Shown here: positions 8,356 through 14,182 of the stretch, piece by piece
Layout of the letters: the number at the start of each line of letters is the position of its first letter
Numbering within the stretch: position 1 is the stretch's first letter
The notes under the pieces: model-generated
Seen by the model: the letters and a program-made list of their open reading frames with translations, nothing else
The model's database searches: none
What the model was told of the DNA's origin: nothing
From: DATKSS01 sp049582065
Lineage (GTDB): Bacteria > Chloroflexota > Dormibacteria > Dormibacterales > Dormibacteraceae
Length of the DNA stretch: 18,191 bases
Reading direction: 5' to 3'
Assembly: GCA_049582065.1 (NCBI GenBank)
Contig: JBAUTF010000043.1
Coordinates: forward strand, 1-18,191
Made by a program: the position numbers and the translations under genes

Positions 8356-8582
8356 AGGTCACTTCCGCGCTGTGCGGGGACGGATCACTTAAGTGACTTC
8401 CCCGCTGTGCGGGGACGGATCAGATAAGTGACTTCCCCGCTGTGCGGGGACGGATCAGATAAGTGACTTCCCCGCTGTGCGGGAACGGATCAGATAAGTG
8501 ACTTCCCCGCTGTGCGGGGACGAATCGGATAAGTGACTTCCCCGCTGTGCGGGGAAGGTGGCGCGCAGCGCCGGATGGGGAG
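8356..8582 (+). repeat. Tandem array of a 35-bp hairpin repeat ending in a composite palindromic element
   Basis: Units begin at 8356 (degenerate), 8391, 8426, 8461, 8496 and 8531, exactly 35 bp apart with few substitutions. Each unit carries CCCCGC, a TGT loop and GCGGGG, a perfect 6-bp stem (changed in the 8356 copy and in one base of the 8461 copy), then ACGGATCAGAT as linker. The last unit departs at 8556 and continues into a second hairpin (GGCGC, GCA, GCGCC) and GGATGGGGAG, the same composite found at 13625-13672. The array fills the gap behind the chlD promoter. There are no unique spacers, so it is not a CRISPR array. Confidence 0.9.
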
Positions 8583-8626
8583 ATTCACCTGCCCGGAACG
8601 AAACAGCGCGCATCGAGTTGTGTCCC

Positions 8627-8758
8627 GTGGAGATCCTGGTGGCTCTGGTCGCGCTGGTCCTGTTCGACATCGCCACGTGGCGGTTGGGCGTGGACTCGCG
8701 TGAGTCGGGCCGCGACCCTCGGTCCGAGGGGCGCCCGGACGCTGGATCTAAGCCTTAG
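8627..8758 (+). CDS. Possible small single-helix membrane protein (43 aa)
   Basis: A short plus-strand frame from GTG 8627: VEILVALVALVLFDIATWRL, then GVDSRESGRDPRSEGRPDAG. It has one hydrophobic helix and a charged, Arg/Asp-rich tail, a layout I associate with small conserved proteins of high-GC Gram-positive-type bacteria, though I cannot name a family. TTG 8618 is an alternative start. No clear Shine-Dalgarno or -10 sequence is seen. Its end overlaps the convergent DinB-like gene by 11 bp. A chance frame is possible in such GC-rich DNA; the hydrophobic segment is the main argument for a real gene. Confidence 0.45.
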   Translation: MEILVALVALVLFDIATWRLGVDSRESGRDPRSEGRPDAGSKP

Positions 8759-9443
8759 TTCCCAGGAGCTCGGCGACCCGCGGGTCGTCGCGGATCGGGT
8801 CCAGGTCAGGGTCCTTGTGAGACCAATCCTTCAGGTCGGGCGCGACCTCGAAGCTCTCGCGGAGGAGTGGCATCGCGTCCTCGACTCGTCGGGTGCGGGC
8901 ATAGAAGCACGCCAGGTTGTAGGCCCCCACGGCGTGAGTTCGTGGATCAGTGGAAGTCCGCGACGACAGGTCCTGAGACCAGCGGAGGACTGCCTCGGCC
9001 GCGTCCTCGTTCCCAGCTTCGAGGTGGCACCACATCAGGTGGGCGGCAAGATGGTCGCCCGGCGACCCGTCGACGAGCTTCCTACCCGGCGCGTACGGCC
9101 GGGGTCGCTCGAAGTCTTCGTCGGTGCATGCCTCGACCACGGTCTCGAGCAGATCCCATGATCGGCGTGCGCCGGCGATGACATCTGCAGCCGGCTGATT
9201 GCGGGTCGCCTCATAGACAGCAGTGTTCTGCGCCTGTCCGTCCACGTCCGGCGGAAGCTCGCCACCAGTACGGACGGCGTCGATCAAATGGGCGTCGCGA
9301 TCGCGCCACCACGCGATATGGGCCAGGTGGTCCTTGGGGCGCCACTGACCTGACAGATCGGGCGGTCCGTCTGAGCAAAGCGCTTCGAGCTCCGCCTCCC
9401 TCTGGCGAGTCTCGGCCAAGGCCTGGCGTAGCTTGTGTTTCAG
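8748..9443 (-). CDS. DinB-like/DfsB (ClbS) four-helix protein with C-terminal TPR-like region
   Basis: About 231 residues. The N-terminal part (1-~145) resembles DinB/ClbS four-helix-bundle proteins: LKHKLRQALAETRQREAELE, then WRPKDHLAHIAWWRDRD and, later, GDHLAAHLMWCHLEAG. His39, His42, His131 and His135 are candidate metal ligands. The C-terminal part (~170-231) is TPR-like (AVGAYNLACFYARTRRVEDA, ending in PDLDPIRDDPRVAELLG). The start is uncertain. A CTG overlaps the mdh TGA (CTGA) with AAGGAG 11 nt upstream; TTG 9419 is the alternative. Its tight junction with mdh implies co-transcription. Members act as metal-dependent hydrolases or transferases in thiol or detoxification chemistry; the substrate here is unknown. 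Confidence 0.8.
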   Translation of the reverse strand: MKHKLRQALAETRQREAELEALCSDGPPDLSGQWRPKDHLAHIAWWRDRDAHLIDAVRTGGELPPDVDGQAQNTAVYEATRNQPAADVIAGARRSWDLLETVVEACTDEDFERPRPYAPGRKLVDGSPGDHLAAHLMWCHLEAGNEDAAEAVLRWSQDLSSRTSTDPRTHAVGAYNLACFYARTRRVEDAMPLLRESFEVAPDLKDWSHKDPDLDPIRDDPRVAELLGTKA

Positions 9444-10438
9444 CCGGGGACGAGCTCCTTGACCAGCTCGCGCTCCTGCACGAGCTCCTCGGTGGTGACC
9501 CGGATCCTCTCCTTCGCATCGCCGTCGTGCTCCAGGCCTTCGACGACCTCCCAGCGCTCCCCGTCCGACTTGACCGGGAAACCGAACTGAAGCCAGTCCG
9601 GCACGCCATACTCGCCGTGGCTGACCACGGCCAGCGAATGCCAGTCTCCCCAGGCCGTCGGGTTGCGGATGCTGTTGACCGAGTCGATCACGGCGTTGGC
9701 CGCCGACGCAGCCGACGACGCGCCGCGCGCCTCGATCACGGCAGCACCGCGCTTCTGGATGGTCTCGATGAACTTGTGCTTGAGCCAGCCGTGGTCTGAG
9801 ATCACGTCCTGCACGGCCGCCCCTGCGATGCGCGCGTTGCGGGCGTCCGGGTACTGCGTCGCCGAGTGGTTGCCCCAGATCGCCATGTTCGTGACCACCG
9901 AGACTGGAACCCCCGCCTTTTTGGCGATTTGAGTCTTGGCCCGGTTCTCGTCCAGGCGCGTCATCGCAAACCATCTCTCGGCCGGGATCTCCGGCGCGTT
10001 GGAGCGCGCGATGTAGCAGTTGGTGTTGCAGGGATTGCCTACGACCAGGATGCGCACGTCGCTCGCGGCTCGCTTGGCGATCGCCTTGCCCTGCGGCCCG
10101 AAGATGCCCCCGTTGACCGCGAGCAGGTCGCCGCGCTCCATGCCGGCCTTGCGCGGAATCGAGCCCACCAGCAGCGCCCAGGACACCCCGTCAAAAGCCT
10201 CTTCCGTCTTGCTGGTGAGCACCATGTCGTGCAGGAGCGGGAAGGCGCAGTCATCGAGCTCCATGGCCACGCCCTCGAGGGACTTCATTGCCGGCTCGAT
10301 CTCCAGCATGCGCAGGACGACCGGCTGGTTCGGGCCGAGGAGCTGGCCTGAGGCGATGCGAAAGACCAGGGCGTAACCGATCTGGCCGGCGGCCCCGGTG
10401 ACCGTGACGTGGACCGGCTTGCGCGCGCTCTCACCCAT
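9440..10438 (-). CDS. mdh: Malate dehydrogenase (NAD-dependent)
   Basis: A 332-residue enzyme interconverting malate and oxaloacetate with NAD(H) in the TCA cycle. The Rossmann motif is VTGAAGQIG (13-21). The substrate loop is PRKAGMER, giving Arg96 and Arg102; Arg161 sits in MTRLDENRA and the catalytic His191 in IWGNHSATQYPD. Sequence style and length match the cytosolic-type, dimeric MDH of Actinobacteria and Thermus rather than the shorter LDH-like type. The ATG at 10438 has no Shine-Dalgarno sequence but TAGCAT lies 9 nt upstream. The NADH produced would be used by the complex I encoded at the right end of the window. Its stop overlaps the start of the DinB-like gene. Confidence 0.96.
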   Translation of the reverse strand: MGESARKPVHVTVTGAAGQIGYALVFRIASGQLLGPNQPVVLRMLEIEPAMKSLEGVAMELDDCAFPLLHDMVLTSKTEEAFDGVSWALLVGSIPRKAGMERGDLLAVNGGIFGPQGKAIAKRAASDVRILVVGNPCNTNCYIARSNAPEIPAERWFAMTRLDENRAKTQIAKKAGVPVSVVTNMAIWGNHSATQYPDARNARIAGAAVQDVISDHGWLKHKFIETIQKRGAAVIEARGASSAASAANAVIDSVNSIRNPTAWGDWHSLAVVSHGEYGVPDWLQFGFPVKSDGERWEVVEGLEHDGDAKERIRVTTEELVQERELVKELVPG

Positions 10439-10447
10439 GCCAGGAGA

Positions 10448-10453
10448 ATGCTA
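10448..10453 (-). promoter_or_regulatory. Putative -10 element of mdh (leaderless)
   Basis: TAGCAT on the minus strand, ending 9 nt before the mdh ATG. The 9 nt between contain TTCTCCTGGC rather than a purine-rich ribosome-binding site, which favours leaderless initiation. Confidence 0.4.
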
Positions 10454-10539
10454 ACCGGCAGCCGTTACGCGCCGCGGGAGCGCGATCGAATGAAGCTAGA
10501 TCTAACGACAGGCCAGCACCGTCCCGCCGGTGAAGAGAA

Positions 10540-10792
10540 CGGGGGCGACCCGTGGGCTGAGGGCGCGTCTGAGTTGGTCAAGTCGGTGATCTCACCCTAT
10601 TAGGCTGCACCGCTGCGTCGCGGGCAGCCACTCGACCCGGTCGGATTCGCTGGCATCCCGCGGGTCGCTAACGCGTGCGGCGCCTTCGGCGTGGGAGACG
10701 TTGAACTTCTGGTCGGGCAGCCTAATCGACGGGAAGTCGCTGAAGAGCAGGCTCAGCGGACCGGGACGCCGGCCGGTCTCCGCGAGGGTCTA
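10540..10792 (-). pseudogene. Decayed Nudix hydrolase remnant
   Basis: The 428 bp between vapC and mdh hold no intact gene. On the minus strand a frame opens just after an in-frame TAG at 10790-10792. It reads TLAETGRRPGPLSLLFSDFP, then SIRLPDQKFNVSHAEGAARV and SDPRDASESDRVEWLPATQ, stopping at 10592. This matches the second half of a Nudix box (LxEETG) and the typical following strand and RVEWVPL segment. The expected family tail GEITD appears downstream in another frame, so a frameshift is likely. The first part of the Nudix box and the N-terminus are missing. The remaining flanks, 10454-10539 and 10793-10866, show nothing clear beyond the palindrome GGAACGTTCC at 10800-10809. Confidence 0.5.
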
Positions 10793-10866
10793 GCGATTTG
10801 GAACGTTCCCTCTCGCGTCGATAGGGGATCGCCCGCGTCGCTCGGTTCGTAGCGAGGCTTCGAATC

Positions 10867-11256
10867 TCAACCGACCACTCTCACCCGTTGCGATATCGCG
10901 CCCCAGCTTGCGTCGCCAGTGAGCACGACATCGGCTCCGAGCACCTCGGCAGTAGCGAGGACCAGAGCGTCGGGTAGACGCAGGCTGCGATGCCCTGCCC
11001 GCAGGCGCGCGGCCTCGACGGCAACCTCTTCTCCGGTATCGGCGACTCGCAGCTCAAGTGCTCGGATGCTCCCGCGGGCTTGTTCCAACTTGCCCGCACG
11101 GGCCGGCGCGACGAGGGTTTCGGCCAGTGCGGAGGCCGGAATCGCAAGGTCGGCTGCCGCTACCAGTTCGAGTGCGCGTCGGGCACCCGGGTTGAGGGCG
11201 TCCGCCGGATCCAGCAATGCGATTACGACGCTCGCGTCGACAACGATCAGCGCCAC
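10867..11256 (-). CDS. vapC: PIN-domain toxin, VapC type
   Basis: A 129-residue PIN-domain protein with the four expected acidic residues: Asp7 in IVVDASVVIALL, Glu46 in ASALAETLVAP, Asp96 in LRLPDALVLATA and Asp115 in VLTGDASW. VapC toxins are Mg-dependent endoribonucleases, usually cutting tRNA or rRNA, and are silenced by the partner antitoxin. Its GTG start lies inside the last codons of the upstream AbrB-type gene (10-bp overlap), the normal antitoxin-first arrangement. Nothing suggests inactivation. The exact RNA target cannot be read from sequence. Confidence 0.9.
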   Translation of the reverse strand: MALIVVDASVVIALLDPADALNPGARRALELVAAADLAIPASALAETLVAPARAGKLEQARGSIRALELRVADTGEEVAVEAARLRAGHRSLRLPDALVLATAEVLGADVVLTGDASWGAISQRVRVVG

Positions 11257-11513
11257 TCGTCGCGGAGACGATCGAGGTCGCCCGGCCTCCAGACACCGGA
11301 AAGCGCGCCAGCCACCTCGTGGATTGCCTTCAGGCGGCGCGCCGCCACGCCCTCCTGCCGCGTGAGCACTACGCGCCCGTCCTCGGCGTCCACCTTCAGC
11401 TCATCACCTGGCTGCAGGCCAAGCTGCTTCACGATATGGAGCGGTACGGTCACCTGCCGCTTGCCGGACAGGCGGGTGAAGCCACGTCTGCGCTGGAGCT
11501 TGACTCGCTTCAT
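11247..11513 (-). CDS. vapB: AbrB/MazE-type antitoxin, VapB-like
   Basis: An 88-residue basic protein. Residues ~12-55 form a SpoVT/AbrB swapped-hairpin DNA-binding domain: RLSGKRQVTVPLHIVKQLGL, then QPGDELKVDAEDGRVVL. The C-terminal ~35 residues would wrap the toxin. Antitoxins of this kind bind VapC and repress their own operon. ATG at 11513 is preceded by TAAGCT at 9 nt and no Shine-Dalgarno sequence. The 30-bp gap to the trmI stop therefore holds the likely promoter, and autoregulation would act there. Confidence 0.88.
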   Translation of the reverse strand: MKRVKLQRRRGFTRLSGKRQVTVPLHIVKQLGLQPGDELKVDAEDGRVVLTRQEGVAARRLKAIHEVAGALSGVWRPGDLDRLRDEWR

Positions 11514-11522
11514 ACTGAATCA

Positions 11523-11528
11523 AGCTTA
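11523..11528 (-). promoter_or_regulatory. Putative -10 element of vapBC (leaderless)
   Basis: TAAGCT on the minus strand, 9 nt before the vapB ATG, lying in the 30-bp gap after trmI. It includes the palindromic AAGCTT (11522-11527). Confidence 0.35.
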
Positions 11529-11543
11529 CCGCACCTGGTGTGA

Positions 11544-12356
11544 TTACCGGAAGCCTTCCCCCTCCGGCTCGAACAGGTCGTCGGCCGCCAGGCGGCGGGC
11601 GAAGCACAGGAACCCGCTGTGGGCAACCATGCGGTGGGACGGTCGCAGGCTCCGGCCGCGCACCGTCCAGCCTCGCTGCAGCAGCTCGAAGACCTCGAGC
11701 ATCCCGAAGCCGCGGAGATCGCGCAGGCAGTCGAAGAATCGCTGGACCTGGCTGATGTTGGGGCTGAAGGCGAAGACGATCCCACCCGGACGGAGGGCCA
11801 CCTTCGCACCCGGCACCGCCTGCCAGGGTTCAGGAAGGTCGAGCAGCACCCGGTCGAGATCGCGCTCATCGAAACCGGCATAAGCGTCCCCGAGCTTCAG
11901 CTCCAGGTTTTCGGGCACACCGCCCAGCGTCTCGACGATCGCCTTCCTCGCCGCCTCCTGGAACTCCTCGCGCTGCTCATAGCTCACCAGTCGCCCTTCT
12001 GGGCCGATCGCTCGGAGCACCGCCAGGGTCAGCGCGCCAGTCCCCGTTCCCGCCTCGAGCACCTTCGCCCCCGGGTAGATGTCGGCCCCGACCAGGATCG
12101 CCCCGATGTCCTTCGGGTAGATCGGCTGCGCCTGCCGCACCCGGCCCGTGACCTGTTCGGCGAAGGTGGGCCGCACCGCCAGCAGCCGGGCGCCCATCTG
12201 GGTCGTGACGATGACCCCTTCGGGACCGCCGATCAGGTCGTCGTGGTTGACGATCCCGGAATGGAGCGAGTGCCGCTCGCCCGTCTTGAGGCGAACGCGG
12301 TGCTTGCGGCCGACCTTGTCGACCAGCAGGATCAAGTCCCCTTCCTTTAGGGGCAA
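11544..12356 (-). CDS. trmI: tRNA (adenine-58-N1)-methyltransferase
   Basis: 270 residues. The N-terminal ~75 residues form the small beta domain of TrmI (EGDLILLVDKVGRKHRVRL, HSGIVNHDDLIGGPEG), followed by QPIYPKDIGAILVGADIYPG. A Rossmann methyltransferase core carries the SAM motif VLEAGTGTGALTLAVL (99-114) and the catalytic-region motif DRVLLDLPEPW (168-178). The enzyme makes m1A58 in the T-loop of tRNA, stabilising the fold. The TTG start at 12356 is preceded by GGGGAGG with a 5-nt spacer. That Shine-Dalgarno sequence is the end of the palindromic element at 12360-12416, so the element supplies the translation signal. Confidence 0.94.
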   Translation of the reverse strand: MPLKEGDLILLVDKVGRKHRVRLKTGERHSLHSGIVNHDDLIGGPEGVIVTTQMGARLLAVRPTFAEQVTGRVRQAQPIYPKDIGAILVGADIYPGAKVLEAGTGTGALTLAVLRAIGPEGRLVSYEQREEFQEAARKAIVETLGGVPENLELKLGDAYAGFDERDLDRVLLDLPEPWQAVPGAKVALRPGGIVFAFSPNISQVQRFFDCLRDLRGFGMLEVFELLQRGWTVRGRSLRPSHRMVAHSGFLCFARRLAADDLFEPEGEGFR

Positions 12357-12359
12357 GCG

Positions 12360-12416
12360 AGCCTCCCCATCCCCCGGCTGCGCCGGGTACTTCCCCCCGA
12401 GCGGGGAAGTGACCTA
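12360..12416 (-). repeat. Dispersed palindromic element between the methyltransferase and trmI genes
   Basis: Read on the minus strand: ATAGGTCACTTCC (the same border as at 8354), stem ACTTCCCC / GGGGAAGT with loop GCTCGG, second stem CCCGGC, GCA, GCCGGG, then GGATGGGGAGG-like end (GGGGATGGGGAGG). Module order matches 8536-8582, 13625-13672 and the copy in nuoE. One end contains the methyltransferase stop codon; the other acts as ribosome-binding site of trmI. Confidence 0.8.
12362..12368 (-). promoter_or_regulatory. Shine-Dalgarno sequence of trmI, derived from the palindromic element
   Basis: GGGGAGG on the minus strand, 5 nt before the TTG start. It fixes the unusual TTG start and is the conserved GATGGGGAG end of the repeat family. 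Confidence 0.6.
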
Positions 12417-13172
12417 TCCATTCTTGTGGGCGCGGATCAGGCAGTGCCAGTACGCGTGCCACAGCTTTCCTTCCCGCCGAACGGGATGTAGCTGCGCCAG
12501 AGCCTCTCCCTCGGCGGCCTCGATCACGCTCGTCAGCTCCGCGGCCAGCGCCGGAGCCACGGCCATCGTGTTCATCCACTCCTCGTAGTTCCAATCCAGC
12601 TCGCGGGCCTGCGCGCTCTCGACCTCGAAGCCGGCCCGCTCCAACCTCGCCACCCATTCGTCCACCGTCATCGAGCGCACGTGCGACGGATCGCGGCGTA
12701 CCTCGACCTCGTGCAGGACGTCGCGGGCGGGCATCGGGGGAGCGCAGTCGACGAAAACCGCGTCACGGCCGGGCTTGAGCACCCGCCACGCTTCGGCCAG
12801 GAAGGCGTCGACGTCCGGGAAGTGATGGGGCGCCGCCCTGACGGTGTAGAGGTCGAAGGTGTCGTCCTGGAATGGGATGGCGGCGGCATCGCCAAGCACC
12901 CAGTCGACGTTGGCGATGTTTCGCTCCGAGGTGATGCGCCGCGCCTGGTCCAGCATCTCGCGGGTCAGATCCAGTCCGATCACGCGGCGTACGTGAGGCG
13001 CCAGGGCGAAGGCCGTGTTGCCCGTGCCGGTCGCGACGTCGAGGACCAGGTCGGCTTTCTGCGGGCGGCCTAGGTCGAGCACCTCCTGCAGGCGCTCCGA
13101 CGAGGTGTGGAAGCTCGCGCGCGAGTAGTTGGCCGCGACCGGGGCAAACCGCGAACGAACGTCCTCAGGCAT
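12414..13172 (-). CDS. UbiE/COQ5-like class I SAM-dependent methyltransferase
   Basis: 252 residues from ATG 13172 (MPEDVRSRFAPVAANYSRAS). A longer upstream frame exists but runs through the divergent osmC gene and is a shadow. SAM-binding motif I is LVLDVATGTGNTAF (42-55), the acidic residue after strand 2 is Asp68 (VIGLDLTREML), motif II-like GDAAAIPFQDDTFD lies at 94-107, and HHFPDVDAFLAEAWRVLKPG follows. This is the Methyltransf_11/UbiE pattern; substrates range from quinone precursors to small metabolites, so no symbol is given. The start is 7 nt after TAGACT and 25 bp from the osmC ATG on the other strand. The TAG stop lies in a palindromic element. Confidence 0.88.
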   Translation of the reverse strand: MPEDVRSRFAPVAANYSRASFHTSSERLQEVLDLGRPQKADLVLDVATGTGNTAFALAPHVRRVIGLDLTREMLDQARRITSERNIANVDWVLGDAAAIPFQDDTFDLYTVRAAPHHFPDVDAFLAEAWRVLKPGRDAVFVDCAPPMPARDVLHEVEVRRDPSHVRSMTVDEWVARLERAGFEVESAQARELDWNYEEWMNTMAVAPALAAELTSVIEAAEGEALAQLHPVRREGKLWHAYWHCLIRAHKNG

Positions 13173-13179
13173 TGCGCTG

Positions 13180-13189
13180 AGTCTATTGT
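13180..13189. promoter_or_regulatory. Overlapping divergent -10 elements (methyltransferase / osmC)
   Basis: Only 25 bp separate the two start codons. TAGACT (minus, 13180-13185) lies 7 nt before the methyltransferase ATG, and TATTGT (plus, 13184-13189) lies 8 nt before the osmC ATG. The two hexamers share the TA at 13184-13185. Both spacings fit leaderless transcription. Confidence 0.4.
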
Positions 13190-13197
13190 TCCTGGAC

Positions 13198-13617
13198 ATG
13201 GCAAAGGCGATCGCGCGCTGGTCGGGGCAGAAGGTGCGCTTCGACATCGAGTCGGCCTCGGGCCACACCGCAGCCATCGACGAGCCGCCGGTCTTCGGCG
13301 AGGACTCCGCGATGCGGCCCACCGAGATGCTGCTCGCCGCGCTCGGCGGGTGCACGGGCCTCAACGCCGTCCTGCTGCTCAAGAAGTTCAAGCAGCCGCT
13401 GCGCTCGCTCGAGGTGGTGGTCGAAGGCGACCAGGACGAGGAGTGGCCTCGAGCTTTCAACAAGATCGACGTCACCTTTCACTGCGGATGGGACGGAAAA
13501 TTCGACAAGGAGCTCGTCGAGCGCGCGCTCGACTGGGCGTGCAACCGGTACTGCCCGATCCACGCGACGCTTTCACACGGCACCAAGCTGGAGCACCACC
13601 GGAAAGACACGCACTAG
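13198..13617 (+). CDS. OsmC/Ohr-family peroxide-resistance protein
   Basis: 139 residues from ATG 13198; the frame is open further upstream, but that part lies in the divergent gene. The family core is MRPTEMLLAALGGCTGLNAV (39-58), with Cys52, and a second active-site Cys at 119 in WACNRYCPIHATL; Cys115 is an additional one. OsmC-like proteins reduce organic hydroperoxides through the paired cysteines, using lipoyl or other dithiols, in the cytoplasm. The protein follows the short OsmC-like plan rather than the classic Ohr motif, so I give no symbol. A hairpin-plus-T-run terminator lies about 70 bp downstream. Confidence 0.9.
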   Translation: MAKAIARWSGQKVRFDIESASGHTAAIDEPPVFGEDSAMRPTEMLLAALGGCTGLNAVLLLKKFKQPLRSLEVVVEGDQDEEWPRAFNKIDVTFHCGWDGKFDKELVERALDWACNRYCPIHATLSHGTKLEHHRKDTH

Positions 13618-13620
13618 ACG

Positions 13621-13679
13621 AGGGACTTCCCCGCCACGCGGGGCAGGTGGCGCGCAGCGCCGGATGGAGAGGGACTTCC
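13621..13679 (+). repeat. Dispersed palindromic element downstream of osmC
   Basis: ACTTCCCCGC, CAC loop, GCGGGG, then AGGTGGCGCGCAGCGCCGG and ATGGAGAG. It is almost base-for-base the end of the array at 8536-8582, and again has the inner stem GGCGC, GCA, GCGCC. A 10-bp direct repeat, AGGGACTTCC, lies at 13621-13630 and 13670-13679, either a duplicated flank or the beginning of a second truncated unit. Confidence 0.8.
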
Positions 13680-13684
13680 GGCAG

Positions 13685-13709
13685 AAGCCGCCATCCCGAC
13701 GGCTTTTCT
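13685..13709 (+). terminator. Putative intrinsic terminator after osmC
   Basis: Stem AAGCCG (13685-13690) and CGGCTT (13700-13705) around a 9-nt loop CCATCCCGA, running into TTTTCT. It would end osmC transcription before the nuo promoter region. The stem is short, so termination may be partial. Confidence 0.5.
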
Positions 13710-13720
13710 GAAGGACTAAC

Positions 13721-13726
13721 TAGAAT
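13721..13726 (+). promoter_or_regulatory. Possible -10 element of the nuo operon
   Basis: TAGAAT in an AT-rich island (ACTAACTAGAATTACG) just after the terminator and about 100 bp before nuoA. No convincing -35 is visible. If used, it produces a leader containing the hairpin at 13756-13793, unlike the leaderless starts of the other genes. Confidence 0.3.
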
Positions 13727-13755
13727 TACGGCGTTCCTCTAAGCCCCCTGTTGAT

Positions 13756-13793
13756 CCCCACGAATTCAGAGGCTGCGCCGAGAATTCGCGGGG
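13756..13793 (+). repeat. Long hairpin in the nuoA leader
   Basis: Arms CCCCACGAATTC (13756-13767) and GAATTCGCGGGG (13782-13793) pair over 11 of 12 positions, with an inner GGC, TGC, GCC mini-stem in the loop. The right arm is followed by GCCCCTAAAAAGTCGGAGG. A hairpin with similar outer arms lies between nuoD and nuoE. Confidence 0.65.
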
Positions 13794-13825
13794 GCCCCTA
13801 AAAAGTCGGAGGCAGCTTCGGAAAC

Positions 13826-14182
13826 TTGCTCGAGAGCTACGTCCCAGTTCTGATCTACGTCCTGATCATCCTCGGACTCCTGGGGGCGCTGGTCACGTTG
13901 AGCTTCGTGCTCGGGCCATCCAAACCCTTCAAGCGCAAGCTCGAGCCATACGAGTCCGGGATCATCCCCGACGCCCCGGCGCGCCGCCGTCTGTCTGTCC
14001 GCTTCTACCTCACGGCGATGCTCTTCATCATCTTCGACGTCGAGGCGGTCTTCTTCTACCCGTGGGCGGTGCTGCTGCGGCAGCTCAAGTGGTTCGGCCT
14101 CATCGAGATGCTGATCTTCATGGGCATCCTTCTGGTCGCCCTCGCGCACATCTGGGGGAAGGGAGGACTGGATTGGGACTAG
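13826..14182 (+). CDS. nuoA: NADH-quinone oxidoreductase subunit A
   Basis: A 118-residue membrane subunit of complex I with three helices (about 5-29, 60-83, 92-110). The conserved loop KLEPYESGIIPDAPARRRLS (38-57) and FIIFDVEAVFFYPWA (67-81) are unmistakable. NuoA sits at the junction between the membrane arm and the quinone chamber, together with NuoH and NuoB/D. The start is TTG 13826; GGAGG lies 13 nt upstream, a rather long spacing, so initiation may be weak. It is the first gene of the operon, and its end overlaps nuoB by 10 bp. Confidence 0.95.
   Translation: MLESYVPVLIYVLIILGLLGALVTLSFVLGPSKPFKRKLEPYESGIIPDAPARRRLSVRFYLTAMLFIIFDVEAVFFYPWAVLLRQLKWFGLIEMLIFMGILLVALAHIWGKGGLDWD

Noticed and set aside
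8356..8560. Regular repeats resembling a CRISPR array
   Set aside because: Units are contiguous at 35 bp with no unique spacers, and no cas genes are nearby.
8748..9974. DinB-like gene extended to 9974
   Set aside because: The upstream part is antisense-free but out of frame within mdh, Arg/Gly-rich, and clearly a shadow of the mdh reading frame.
10490..10603. 37-codon plus-strand frame with GGGAG upstream of an ATG
   Set aside because: No recognisable features, and it runs antisense to the Nudix remnant; the signal is no better than chance.
10830..10875. TTCGAATC and nearby pairing bases resembling a tRNA T-arm
   Set aside because: A 5-bp stem around a 7-nt loop cannot be formed, and no acceptor or anticodon arm is present.
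12414..13475. Methyltransferase gene extended to 13475
   Set aside because: The extra 101 residues lie antisense to osmC and have no methyltransferase features; ATG 13172 fits the family.
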